This document shows, one piece after another, positions 1 to 10,337 of a stretch of DNA of 20,909 bases (positions within the stretch are counted from its first letter, which is position 1; every line of letters begins with the position of its first letter). Under the pieces are notes generated by a model. That model was not told where the DNA came from and searched no databases. It was given only the letters and a program-made list of their open reading frames with translations. The position numbers and the translations under genes were made by a program. Origin of the DNA: Perkinsus marinus ATCC 50983 (Eukaryota; Perkinsozoa; Perkinsida; Perkinsidae); assembly GCF_000006405.1 (NCBI RefSeq), contig NW_003213003.1, positions 8,759 through 29,667 on the forward strand. The letters run 5' to 3'.

Positions 1-131
1 CCCAGTCGATGATCATAAAGTGAATTAGCTAATAATAAACATGCCACGGTCTCTAGCGGAGCGATGCAACATCCGATGACCAAAACCCAATACTAACCCT
101 GTCGTTGAGACATGCTTGAGAAAAGCCAGTA

Positions 132-1853
132 TTAATTATACCGCTCCTCGGAGTCCTCCCCTCTCGCTTGACCACCCTCTCCCATTACAGTTACGATGCG
201 AGCAAGATACTCGTCCTGAAAAGCGCCGGGAATAAGACCTATGACCAGAAGACGTGGCCAGGATGGGGAAGAGTACGAGTCTACCCTACCTTGCGCCGGA
301 CCAGGGAACGGTACCGTGCCACAGTATCTCTAAGCATGTCCGACTCCGCCTCTAACTCCTCCACCTTCTCCGCATTGTGGAAGGCCGTGAGCTCATCGCA
401 TAACGACGCCCCTGCTGATGAGGTACACGGCAATACACAAGCACACGAAACGACCCACCAAATGACCGTCCGCCCGACGATGGGGAGCAGCTTGGCCTAA
501 GGGACGTCTCCACTGAGGCGGACCAACGACGACCTACCTAGACATGCTCGCTTCTCCTCCGAATGCATGCTTGCTAAGACGCTCCACTAGCTGTTCCTTG
601 TCACGCTCTAACTCAGCCACCTTGACAGTCAGCGTGTGGACCACACTATGCAGGGAAAAGACCCTCCACTGAGTTGCGAGTAACAATCGACCTACTCGTC
701 AGTCCTTGTCCGATCCAGGCCGCCAGCCGCCGTGTCTGGACTGTAGGGTAATATTTGGTCCAGGACGGCACCAGGGGTAGTAGCACTATTGCACCAAGAG
801 GGACTCGACGCCTCCGTGTATACCATGGGAGAAGGCGGAGGCGGAGTGGCCGTCACTTGAAGGCTTTCCTCGACCATAGAATCTATCAGCACAGTAGTTG
901 TGGTACTCACCCGTATGGCCTTACTGTTGGTTTCCACGCCAGCAGCAGAGTCGGGACTTCCACCACTAAGGAGCTCGTCGCGAGACTCAGCGGAAATCCT
1001 CCGCAAGAGACTGTCCCGTTCTGTCACTAAATCGGCTGCCTGCTGGTTCAACTGTACATTATCGAACTTCATTTTATCTAATTCTGTGCGCACGCGTGCT
1101 AGCTCGTCGGTGAGACTCCGGTTCTGAAGCCACAGCGTCAACCGCAACGCAGGAGGAAGGCGAGTGGAGCCCTCACGGAGGCTTTTAAGGAGCTGAGCTC
1201 TTCGTCAAGACGGAGGATCTCACACTCCTGATGCTCCATATACCTGCTCGTGATTTGGAGAAAAGATGGTATGATTGAGAATCGTACGCCTCGCTCTGGT
1301 AGCTGCCCATGGACGTGACACTATTCCGTCTCGACATATGACTTCGTGCACTATTGGGCGCAGTCCCAGCCTCCTGAGCCCATCCCTAGTGAATACTTCC
1401 CTCCAGCTACCCCTCCTACCGCATCGTGCTCCGCTGAGGTCCCTCCGACCGGCCGTTGCAGTAAGAGCTCTAGTCGGGCTACCTCTTCGGAAAGACGACG
1501 ATTCTCCTCAGCTAGTCGCGAAGACTATATACCAACAGCAGCTATGTAAAGACTTCCAAACCCTATACTACACTCCTGTCGGCAGTGCTCCGTGCCTCTA
1601 ACTTCTTGCAGTACTCCCATGCACCTAATAACAGGTCCCAGGTTCGATCCCCGGTGCCGACACTACTCCGAGTGGCGATAACGACCTCCTCCGTCCTGCT
1701 CAAACCAGCCTTATCGAATAAGTCCACCACGGTCCAGTCCTCCTCTGCTCTCACCGTAGTCGACACAAGCGATCGAGAGACGGAGCGAAGCACTTCTATT
1801 AGATAGACATTCGCTGACATTACTACCACGACCTTGGCCGTTGTAGGTTTCAT
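132..1853 (-). CDS. Multi-exon coiled-coil protein
   Basis: Function not recognised. Phase-consistent exons are 1853-1572, 1524 to about 1390 (3' end unsettled), 1243-1177, 1123-696, 645-538, 496-459, 411-290 and 215-132, joined by GT-AG introns of 41-74 nt. The product has several heptad-like helical blocks, for example LAEENRRLSEEVARLELLLQ in exon 2, LTDELARVRTELDKMKFD in the 1123-696 exon, ELERDKEQLVERLSKHAF at 645-538, and ELTAFHNAEKVEELEAESDM at 411-290. Between them lie Gly/Ser- and Pro-rich linkers. This suggests a cytoskeletal or scaffold role, but that is inference. The ATG at 1853 is chosen because it opens a 94-codon exon ending in a good donor. It lies 56 nt from the divergent peptidase gene. 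The join between exon 2 and the exon starting at 1243 does not phase cleanly, so a small exon, a longer intron or a base error may lie there. Confidence 0.6.
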
Positions 1854-1909
1854 GGGTCGCCGAAATGGTATGACTCTTGCTATCTTGCATTTCCTCAACG
1901 ATAATATGC
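1854..1909. promoter_or_regulatory. Short bidirectional intergenic region
   Basis: Only 56 nt separate the proposed divergent start codons of the coiled-coil gene (1853, minus) and the M3 peptidase gene (1910, plus). Any promoter must be shared or lie inside coding sequence. No TATA-like or other known element was recognised. If the peptidase has an upstream targeting exon the spacer would be still smaller. Confidence 0.35.
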
Positions 1910-4900
1910 ATGTCAACCGCGCACGCCCAGGGTCATCCGATTTTCTCCCAAGCCCCGTTGCATAACTATCCTTCCATGGGTGATGCTGTGGCCAGGGCCC
2001 TTTCGAAGCAGCAGAAGACGCTGAAGCGTATGGGCTTTGACCCTGCCCGTCCCGGGGATGGGGTCATACGGAACAAGCGTAGGGAGCTAGGGCAGTGTAT
2101 AGATGAGGAAAGGCTTGGGTGTCAGTCGGTATGCCAGTGATGGAGAAGGGCATGCGGGTAGCCTTTCCTGGTATACGTCTCCTCAACCCCATCCTTAACA
2201 TAGTAGCATTCGCTCGAGGGGAGCGGTCGGAAGGCCCCCTCGACCTTAGGCAAATGCGTAGTGGTAGCAAAATGCTCTGGAGGTAGTCTTGTCGGCGATA
2301 TGCACGTCGCAACAGATGAAGCGCTCAGATATATGGCCTTAAGGAGATCTCTGAATAGGGCTACTGAGGAGAAGGAGTTGAAGCAGAGGTACTTAGCCTT
2401 TATGCGGCACGTCGAGAAGGCCCAGGCAGTATCCAATCCGGCTATCTCTGGGTAGGACTCAATAACATCATCCTAAGAGTGGCCCTAGGGATTCTTCAGA
2501 GGTCGGTATATGCGGCTCTGGTCCAGCTGGATGATTTCTAACTCCTGCGATGTGAGTAGGAAACTGTTCCGAGCCGGTAGGTTGGGCAAGGAGGAGCTCG
2601 GTCACTTCAGTGGTACACGCTTGTTGGAGGTAGTTGCCTTGTTGGTGCTATTCTATTCCATCGGCTCTCTGTTAGTTGCTCTTGGCGGAGAAGTCCAAAG
2701 GGCATGCAAGGAAGCTGTTGAAGGCGATGGCTAAGGGCCATAAGGTGGTATATAAGAAAATGAAGGGGGAGAGGAACTATTTCAAGTACTAGTTGTAGCT
2801 GACGCTTATTAACTCGACAAACTAGTTGTATAGGAAGAAAGATCTCATGGGCCTCACTGAGGATGCGATGCGGTACTTCAGGGTGTGGTATAGGACTGAT
2901 AGCTATTGTCTTAGGGTGAGGAGGAGCCTCCAAACTTTAGCGGAGCGAAGCTACTTGACTTTTTTTGATAGGCGGACAGAGCAACATACTACAGAGTGGT
3001 GGGAGAGTGCCATAACAGGAAAACCCGGGAGATCATTTTTAATGCATACCATAGGCATTTCTATGAGAACGAGGCTTACGACAAGAGCATACTGGCCGTA
3101 TTGCAGTCTCGGAAGAGGGTCGCGGAATCCCTTGGGTTTGCCAGCTGGGGGGAGATGGAGAATGCCCAGTTGGGCATACACAACGATGCTCATTTGATGC
3201 GGGTATTACAACACTGTTGGAACGACAGTCTACCTCTCCTGGTCCCCTTCGTAAAGCGATTAGAGCAGCTGAAGTTGGGCGCAATGGCTGGTCGTGTTAC
3301 ACCGGAGTCTAAAGGGCCTCTAACAACCAATGTGGACATCATTGACGAGCTCTTCTACGTCACTATGTGTAGGCAAGATAGGCTGCAAAGGCAGTTGGCA
3401 GAGTACATGGTATTTGGACCGGCGTTGAAGCGCTACAGCGAGCTGGCCTCTAGGCTCTTCAATGTCAACCTCATTGACGAGAGTGATAATGTGTCCTTTG
3501 GTCATGAGGGTTGGGATAGGGATGTGAAGGTGAGGAGGAAGAAGACGTTGCTTCGCTCCGCCTTTTTCCCATGTAATGTTTCTAGATTATGCACGTGGTG
3601 AACGCTGGCACCAATGCACATATAGGATATTGGTATGAACTGACCGTCACGCGCCATGAAATTCCCTGGTGTACAGGTATGTCCGAGTGTTTGCTCGTAG
3701 TAAGAAGTACAAAACGGGTCTGGCCAACACAGTGCCTCTCTGTGATGGTCATGTATTCACTGAGCTCAACTTCGTCCGCCCGCAGGTTAACGTAGTGAGG
3801 TAAGTGGATACTGTCCTTATCTAGCGTGAGATCATTGGTCCTTAGGAAGCTGTATTATGAGGAGGTCCTATCATTCGGTCACCAGATGGGGACAGCCATG
3901 CATATGCTATTTGGGCAATCAGTGAGCCCAGGGGGACATTAGCACTATATAACTAGCTGCGTCTAGCGGCGGCCGATCCCCCTTCCGCGGCTTGTCGTTA
4001 CTTCCTATCCTATGTCACTCGTAGTATGTTATTTTTCTCAGAAGACGGCACATCTCCCATTGGACGCCAAGGCCCTAGCGGGCTCCTTAGCCGAGCTGGC
4101 TGCCTTAGATTCTGATGTGATAACATGCGATAATTGGATGGTAGTCCTTGCCAGGTGATACGCTATATGGCTCGAGACGGTGGACGAGTGCCCAGTGAGC
4201 ACGAGATCCGCTCTGTCCGACGAGATGTGTACTTCTACGTGTGGTGGGTCTTGTAGACGCCTTATCGAGTATATGATGGTGGTCCTTCAGGGCACTCCGG
4301 GAAATAGCAGTTATATGTGTGCTACACTCTGGCGAGTTCGATCCCGACACGGCCACTGTGGAGGACCTTCGTAACAAGGCGACGGAGGTTGCTAGAGCGT
4401 AGGAGGTGTCATATGCATATCATCAACTGCTTGGTGACTATGATGAAATTCTGAGGAAATTTTCATTGCTTTCTGCACAGTTCTACGTAAACTCCCATAA
4501 TTTACGGAAATCGTAAGAAACCGAATACATATTCCACCACTGATGTTCGATGAGGAGTGGTATAGGGTAGCAGGTTCTCCCCGGTAGAGCTAGCACCTAG
4601 CTACCATCCTCTATCGGCTGAGGCAGGGATGTGGACCGTCTCGGAGGGCGCTACTGAGAAGTTGGGGTATCTCTTTGCGCATATGCGGGCGAGCTCTTTA
4701 TTAAGTGGGGAAGGAAGCCTGTTGTTGCTCGTAGTCGCATTTGGAGTACATCAGGTCGTCTGCGAGCCTCTGCTAAAGGTCGGACCAATAGTGTTTATAA
4801 CACCCCACCTGTCACGGAGGGTATGGTAGGAGAGCTACTCCGTAACGAGTTACTCGAAAAGAAGTTCTCTCCTCACAGTCTGGAGTGCCTTATGGCGGCA

Positions 4901-4927
4901 ATCGACGGCGCGGTAAGGTCAAAATAA
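1910..4927 (+). CDS. M3 metallopeptidase, mitochondrial intermediate peptidase-like, altered active site
   Basis: Mitochondrial intermediate peptidase (MIP/Oct1, family M3) removes an octapeptide from imported precursors. Exons supported by phase: 1910-2128, 2207-2451, 2500-2629, 2676-2785, 2834-2915, 2972-3529, 3586-3785, 3846-3921, 4042-4116 and one from 4155; the 3' third is less certain. M3 hallmarks in order: the N-terminal PLHNYPSMGDAVARAL region, KVVYKKMKGERNYF, the helix LQSRKRVAESLGFASWGEME, GYWYELTVTR, CLSVMVMYSLS, the metal motif region, RYMARDGGRVPSEHEI, and GATEKLGYLFAHMRASS near the end. About 540 residues are encoded by the first eight exons, close to family size. The zinc motif, HExGH in active enzymes, reads HQMGT (residues about 527-531), while the flanking AMH and FG are kept. 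So the fold is likely kept but peptidase activity lost. A good mitochondrial presequence is not evident. Confidence 0.72.
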
Positions 4928-5089
4928 GTCCTTAGCGAAAAAGTTTTGTTTTAAAAAAATCATGACCCATTTGTATTGCGCGCGTCCTTGGTTGAATTGA
5001 ACTGCTAAACTTTCTAATAGTCCGGGTTATATCATTAGTCTTCTCGGCACTTAGTTGAAAACAAAAAAGTTAAAACGTTTACTAAATGA
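4928..5089. other. AT-rich intergenic stretch
   Basis: This follows the proposed peptidase stop. It is richer in A/T than its surroundings, with runs of A near 4951 and 5064. No ORF, repeat or RNA gene was seen. It probably holds the 3' end of the upstream gene and the 5' region of whatever lies at 5090-5870. Confidence 0.3.
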
Positions 5090-5870
5090 GTGAAAACCTA
5101 CGGTGGAGCTTATCGGTGGGGAATGTTGACCTGCACATGCTGTAAACTAGGGCACTGTCTGGGTCCTAGCGTTTATGTTGTTCTAGAGTCGACCCGTTCA
5201 CCCTTTACCGCCGATAACAGTACAGCCTCCTACAGCAGCTCCCAAGCTCAACGAGAGCAACTTCCTCCAAGGCGCCTACAGCGGATCAATATACGGCACA
5301 CTTGAGATGCGTGGCACTAAGCGTGTGGACACAACATGAGATGATGATGACGTTTCTGTGCTCTTCTTGATGCCGAGTTATTGGGTATAGGCCTTGGAGG
5401 AGCTTAGGATCAACAGCAGCGCCCGACTGATGATTAGTTGTTGATGGTCTTACGCACATACGGTGAAGGGATGCTCATGTCCATGGTGAGTCCAATAGGT
5501 ATATTAGCTTCAGATATCACCGTAGACAAGGCATTTACACCTGCACAACTGAATCTCGCCTTAAAAGCTCCTTGAGAAGGTCGATGGGATCTGGCCGTCT
5601 GGCTGTAGGAACCGAGGACGGTGTTGTGAATGGGAGTGGGCTGCCATGACTCCGTGCCTAGTTCCTTTTCCTATCCTGCGATCGATTGCCATTGCCATTG
5701 CCGCTGCGTTGCTTGGGGAACACGGACTTCAGGATCAATGGTCTGATAGAGACAAAATATTCGCTTTGGCAACGCGCAAACGCTGTCGCCCTGATTCGAC
5801 GCCACTTGAGATAATCTCACCAAGATCTGGACCTACCAGCTTGGGTGTAGTGAGTCCTGTCTTTGAGTAA
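5090..5870 (+). other. Unresolved coding-like region, possible small multi-exon gene
   Basis: No gene model could be fixed. Fragments on the plus strand look coding. About 5182-5330 reads with many Pro, Ser and Asn, including LNESNFLQGAYSGSIYG. About 5529-5647 includes SGRLAVGTEDGVV, which resembles a strand of a WD40 blade. From 5646 a 74-codon frame runs to a stop at 5870. Plausible introns are a GTGAGT donor near 5485 with an acceptor near 5527, and a donor near 5115 with an acceptor near 5169. The middle part, about 5306-5480, shows no clear coding signal. It could be a host gene with unusual splicing, a decayed gene, or chance frames. Confidence 0.25.
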
Positions 5871-6093
5871 CCGACCCATTCTCCCAGTGAATGATATTGT
5901 CATCGCTCCCACGGCCTGAATGATCTTATAATATGCCATTTTATGTAGTGTCGAAGTTAGCGAACAACTACGAGTCAACCCGCCATTTGCATCGCCGAAT
6001 CTCAATTCCTGTTCGGGTGAACAAAGGCTTCTGCCTTTGTTTTACCATTTCTTTGCATTACCACTTCCACTAGAACACAACAACGTAATTCTA

Positions 6094-7737
6094 TCAGCCT
6101 GCGCTCAGTAGCTCATAACATGGGATTAAGCAATGTTTCTCATCAGCAGCAGTACTGCGTGTTCGGACAGTCTCCAAAGGTGTGCGTTCCCTTCGTGTGA
6201 GAGAGGCGACTGATGTCAACGAATTCGACACCCGGAATGTCGTCGCGTCATTTCTCCCGCTTCCTATCTCCTCCCCAAGAAGGTCGATTGGATCTCGCCT
6301 TACCGGTCGTTCCTCCAAACGACGCAAAATTCGATCGGCTGTATTCCGTATAGAAAACACCGAGTCGGTTTGTGGAGCTTCTGAATCCATTTCCGGTTCC
6401 TCAATGATTATCCCTTCCCTTAGCACGTCGACGTCGGCCCTCAATGCCCTCTGATACTCTCGTTGCGTGCCCGAACACAACTGCTTCAACAGCTTTACAT
6501 ATGCTTGTAAATTGGCCACATTATGTGGCTTGTCTTCCTCAGCTGTTGTTAGCAGCTTCGACGACACATATTCCTCAATCGACTCATCCTTGGCCACGTC
6601 GATTGAGCTGTTGCTATGTTCCTCTTCTTCAACAACACTTCGTTTCTGTAGTCGTTTGCCGACTAGCTGAACAAGCCTCCCAAAGCCAAGAGTGCCACGG
6701 GTTTCCTCCACGTCCCTCGAACGATCAGTTATACACAGGCAAACTGCCAGCCGTTGTTCACCAACGATTGCCCCTCGGAGTAACCTTGTGAGAGCCGATT
6801 CTCGTATCGGTGGCTTCTGGCCTACAGAGACCGCCTTAAAGCAGTGGGAGAGCCAACTCAGACTCAAGTTGATCGTTTTTGTTTCTGATACGCGATGTGG
6901 ACTACGAGTACCACCGTGCTTAGTGAGGCGTTCGCTACCAGCCAAGTCCACTATAGTGAGAGTTCGTTCGCCCACTTTGATATAGAAGAAGCAATGGCTT
7001 CTACTACTCAAACTATTGCCCCCCGTCGCTGACGTCATTCGGTGAGAGGCACACCTCCGAACTGAGTCGCAAAACTCCATAGTGGTCTCTATGCGAAGCC
7101 AGCCAGTGTCGACTAGGCTATGAGAACCCGCTCGATCACCCAAAAGGCGAGGCTTCCGATCAGGGAAAAGGAGATCCCTAATTTGGCCCTGGTATATCTC
7201 CACGCAGCTTACGAAGATTTCTGTGCTTCTATGGCTGCCTTCAGCGAGAAGCTTAAATATGATCCCCACCGATCTGGGGAGTATTCCAGCTGAGGCCGCG
7301 TCCTCAGGGGTCGGGCCATTCAGTCGACCTCGCCAAAACCCGGGACCACCGAAAACTGTCCGCGTTTTCCCAGCGCCGGTCTGCCCATAAACCAAAACAC
7401 AGGCATCAGATTTACCTACGAGATGACGAAGGAAAAATGCGTCATGCAGGGATCGAACTCGAGTCGAAAGTTGCCAAACTCACCTGTCGCCACTGTGTGT
7501 ACAGCTTTAGAGGCAACTCGTTGGTACACCTCCAATTGACCAGAGTGCTCATCAACGACTGTGGCAAAGCCGTTAAACGATCCACTATTGGGGCGTGCAG
7601 ACACCTGATCATCGAGACCATGCTGGAAGGCATCAGTAGGTCATCACTACACATACCAGAAAAGGGGATGTATCCTCTCGAGCCGCTATTGGCAGGCCCT
7701 CGTCGCTACACCGCCGTACCCTTACAATAACATCCAT
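6094..7737 (-). CDS. Kinesin, N-terminal motor
   Basis: Microtubule motor ATPase. There are three exons: 7737-7657 (27 codons), 7604-7484 and 7415-6094, with introns of 52 and 68 nt. The total of 1524 nt gives 507 aa with no internal stop. The start at 7737 opens with VIVRVRR, the first motor strand. EVYQRVASKAVHTVATG leads into the P-loop GQTGAGKT (residues 78-85). GILPRSV, the switch I motif NSLSSRSH (201-208), the switch II motif DLAGSER (224-230) and ESALTRLLR follow. All nucleotide-binding motifs look intact, so it should be an active ATPase. After the motor comes an acidic stretch and a short helical part, then a Ser/Arg-rich tail. The stalk is too short to assign a kinesin family. Unlike its neighbours, almost the whole gene is one 1.3-kb exon. 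Confidence 0.93.
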
Positions 7738-7844
7738 GATTCGATGAAAAAGACTATACCACACCATACACAACTCATCATCGAACCACCAATTCGTGGC
7801 GATGGACGATACTCGGATTACGACTAGCTTGATTGACAACTCAA
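7738..7844. promoter_or_regulatory. Divergent intergenic region between kinesin and small ORF
   Basis: A stretch of 107 nt lies between the kinesin ATG (7737, minus) and the small plus-strand ORF ATG (7845). No known element was recognised. Its role as a shared promoter depends on the small ORF being real. Confidence 0.25.
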
Positions 7845-8123
7845 ATGAAGCAAGTTTTTGGTAGTGAAAATGTTGCTCCTGACAAACCTATGACAAGCGC
7901 GAGTCATGAAGGTTGTGGCCTAAAATTGTATAGGTATTCGAACAGAATCAGATTCCTATCTGGTCGGCTTTCGAACACTAGAAGGAAAATGATGTCTACA
8001 AGCAGTTGTTCAGAAACCTGTAATAATGGTGGGAGGATGCCTCAAAAGATCGAGAATCCCAAAGCCCTTGAAGTTAGCTGTATCGAGAGATCAATAACGA
8101 ACGGGCGGAAAACACTGTCTTAG
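7845..8123 (+). CDS. Small basic hypothetical protein
   Basis: A 92-codon open frame with an ATG start and TAG stop, not recognised. The product is basic and rich in Ser, Arg and Asn. It has one possible helical block (RYSNRIRFLSGRLSNTRRKM) and several cysteines in the middle. It lies tail-to-tail with the Ser-rich gene, 32 nt from that gene's stop. There is no family match I can name. It may be a real lineage-specific gene or a chance ORF. The clean ATG, the position in the gap and the lack of a competing frame give modest support. Confidence 0.35.
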   Translation: MKQVFGSENVAPDKPMTSASHEGCGLKLYRYSNRIRFLSGRLSNTRRKMMSTSSCSETCNNGGRMPQKIENPKALEVSCIERSITNGRKTLS

Positions 8124-8155
8124 CAGTATGTCAAAATAGCCGCTCCTGGCCTCAG

Positions 8156-8578
8156 TCACAAAGTGGGGGAAAAATGATAATATTCATCCGACGAATCAGC
8201 ATACCCCTGAGTGCTGGCAACAGTGTCCGCCGTCAAGGACTTGACGAAGCGAACACGCTTTATACAAGAAGACGTTTTCGAGGAGCATGGCGACGCGGAA
8301 GCCGGGCTAGTAGGCGGCAATCCATCTGAGTAGTGCACGGACTCATCACCAGACGTGAAATTATGACTACCTGTATTGGAAGTAGGAGAGCTCTTTCTAG
8401 CAGTGGCGGTCCCCTGGTGAGACCTGTCTCCTAACTTCACCCCCTTATGATCTGGAGCATCGAGAGAAGGCGAGACTCGTATAAATATTGGCAACTTTGC
8501 CATCGAGGGCCTTGTCGGTGCAGATCGGAAGGGCTTGCCACCTTCATAGCTGTTTCGATAGGAAGCAGACGAGCGCAT
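8156..8578 (-). CDS. Ser-rich protein with PP1-docking (RVxF) motif
   Basis: A single-exon ORF of 140 aa, ATG at 8578. The sequence is low in hydrophobic residues and rich in Ser, Thr and Pro, so it is probably disordered. At residues about 107-111 it has KRVRF followed by VKSL, a textbook fit to the RVxF consensus by which regulatory subunits dock on protein phosphatase 1. Acidic and Ser-Asp stretches (SGDESVHYSD, ADSSDEYYHF) lie on both sides. A role as a PP1 regulator is therefore reasonable, but it rests on one short motif that can arise by chance. No catalytic or folded domain is visible. It follows the SNAP gene on the same strand after about 310 nt. Confidence 0.5.
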   Translation of the reverse strand: MRSSASYRNSYEGGKPFRSAPTRPSMAKLPIFIRVSPSLDAPDHKGVKLGDRSHQGTATARKSSPTSNTGSHNFTSGDESVHYSDGLPPTSPASASPCSSKTSSCIKRVRFVKSLTADTVASTQGYADSSDEYYHFSPTL

Positions 8579-8889
8579 TTAAATCAATTAATAACCAACA
8601 AGCCAGCTCATCGTGATTCACCCACGAACGCAATACCAAAATAATATGGGGGAAAGCATCACTGAGAAAAGGAGGGCCCTCAGGGGCCGTCTAAAGAGAG
8701 CATTCCGCTACGTCAGATCGACATCATTAGCCTGGTTCTCAGCGCTGGGGGCCATGATCTCTTTAACCTGCCAATGAGTAGGGTCCTGCTCTGCCCTCGT
8801 AATTTCGCGGCAAGTGATAGGCGGTGAACAAAGTGATAAACATCATTCGAAAGCTCCCATCGAGCTCTTTCCAACGCTGTATCAACCAG
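8579..8889. other. Intergenic region, nothing certain
   Basis: This lies between the SNAP stop and the start of the Ser-rich gene. On the minus strand an open frame of about 60 codons overlaps the last SNAP exon and continues to near 8752. It does not phase with the SNAP donor, so it is treated as 3' UTR. No repeat or RNA gene was recognised. Confidence 0.3.
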
Positions 8890-10175
8890 CTACCACTTGG
8901 CCGCGAAATTTTTTGCATCACCCTGTAGTTGCGATATTACTAATACTACTACTACCTTGCAGAGCATATCAGTCTTCCAAGCATCCAGTCTAGTGACAGA
9001 GTCATACCTGCACAAGAATTCTCTATACCATTCCTTCTGCAAATCGTCATCCTACTTGTGCAGTGCGTCCACAAAGGCATCGACATCATTATTCGAAAAG
9101 GCTTGAGTCATGTCCTGCAGCAGCTCCCCTTCGCGTGAAGTAGCCAGCCGAGGGTCCTCCGACATATACCTACTCCTGGCCGCTACCAACAGCTCCTAGC
9201 CCGAGCTTCTCACCTCTCCACTGCTATACTAGCAGTAACTGGGTCCCCGGCACACATCCACATGATGCCCGCCTTCAGAAAGTGCTCTCGAGCTCCGAAT
9301 TGCAACATAGAATTATGTAAAGCCTTCTCCCCTATAAAAAGCGATACGTAGAAAATCAACAGCAACGACTGCGTAATACCTTCCTTTTCGAAAATTTTAG
9401 CAGCATCTTCATATTTGCCAACCTCAGCTGAGAGCTCAGCTACCTTCAACATGCATTGCGAGTGAGGGGCCTTGCTATACCTGAGAGCATGAGTCGGTGA
9501 ATGCTCATGCTAGGATGCTCTCATTACTCGTCCATCTCGAACATATCCGCTGCCTTCTTGTAGTAAGCCAAGGCCTCCTCTTTCTTAACGTCGATATCCT
9601 CCTCGGTCATTTCCGCAACTGCACGCATACACAAGCGTCACGAGTCGCAACTTCCTCCCCATACCACTACTCGTTCGTAGTATCTTCCCTCCTGCCTGGA
9701 ACCGACCGGCAGAGCTATAAATTTTAACGGCGTGTTCGTACCTTGAAACTGCTCAGTGACGCTCTGCTACTACTACCACTACTATTACCATGTGATAGCA
9801 TCATGTATTCTCTCAGCTCGCCTGAAGGCGTTACCTGCCTCCTCGTAGTGGTGAGCCTCGTCAGAAGCCGAGCCGTACTTGCCCATCATCTCTCCGGCAA
9901 GGACCTAAACAAAGGGTTGACCCCAACAGGGGACTGGGAAACCCACCAACGTCTCGGCGGCCCTATTCCAGTCCTTCGCGAGCTTGAACTGATTCGCAGC
10001 ATTCTTGTATAAATCAGCAGCCTCGTCATAACTTGGCGCCCCACCGAGGAAGGAAAAAAGACCTTTCGACTGAAAATGGCCAAGTTGGCATCCCTTACAG
10101 TGAGCATTCCACCATTACGCCTTGGGCCTTCTTCTCGGCCTCGTTAATCATATCTTCCGCCTGCTGAATACTCAT
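8890..10175 (-). CDS. Alpha-SNAP (Sec17), NSF attachment protein
   Basis: Adaptor that binds SNARE complexes and recruits the NSF ATPase for their disassembly after membrane fusion; a cytosolic TPR-like helical protein. Ten exons: 10175-10119, 10069-9947, 9904-9835, 9748-9671, 9618-9528, 9480-9380, 9331-9214, 9169-9056, 9007-8956, 8922-8890. Introns are 42-86 nt, all GT-AG, and phases agree throughout. The total of 837 nt gives 278 aa, near the usual 290. Family blocks: QAEDMINEAEKKAQG, then GLFSFLGGAPSYDEAADLY with NQFKLAKDWNRAAE, YEHAVKIYSSAGRF, IAEMTEEDIDVKKEEALAYY, CMLKVAELSAEVGKYEDAAK, FGAREHFLKAGIMWMCAGD, NNDVDAFVDAL and YDSVTRLDAWKTDML. The C-terminus after DML (CKGDAKNFAAKW) departs from the usual basic end that stimulates NSF, so the last exon is the weakest part. 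The intron at 9834-9749 carries a small TAC-type repeat. Confidence 0.95.
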
Positions 10176-10317
10176 AGTATGTAAAAAATACACTGTCAAT
10201 CAAGTCACTGAAATTCGTCAGGAACAAAACAAAACTGTGAAAGGAAGAAAGTTTATGGTCAAAATGGAATTTCATTCGTCGACCAAGCAGCAATTGTTTT
10301 TGCCTATCCGAAGGACT

Positions 10318-10337
10318 TGAGAGTCACAAGACTCTCA
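10318..10337. repeat. Perfect 8-bp inverted repeat (hairpin)
   Basis: TGAGAGTC and GACTCTCA are separated by four bases. The repeat overlaps the stop codon of the acidic protein gene on the minus strand and could form a hairpin at the end of its mRNA. In an alternative splice form of that gene it would be coding. No T-run follows, so a bacterial-type terminator is not implied. Confidence 0.5.

Noticed and set aside
1578-1661. tRNA-like sequence: 7-bp acceptor-like ends (GTCGGCA/TGCCGAC) with a TTCGATC loop at the right distance
   Set aside because: No D-arm GG, no workable anticodon arm, and the T-stem has a mismatch. The interval falls inside a phased coding exon of the coiled-coil gene.
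2500-2560. Apparent frameshift in the peptidase gene between LVQLDDF and SNSCDV
   Set aside because: A GT-AG intron at 2452-2499 enters directly in the SNSCDV frame, so no lesion is needed.
4100-4200. Apparent frame break in the peptidase gene before RYMARDGG
   Set aside because: A 38-nt GT-AG intron at 4117-4154 restores phase.
7440-7470. GAGTTCGATCCC on the minus strand, another B-box-like string
   Set aside because: It lies in the 68-nt second intron of the kinesin gene, and no cloverleaf could be formed around it.
7416-7483. FRLEFDP frame that resembles the start of a kinesin motor strand
   Set aside because: It is intronic: a GTGAGT donor and TAG acceptor remove it, and the spliced product VATG-KSDACVLVYGQTG aligns better.
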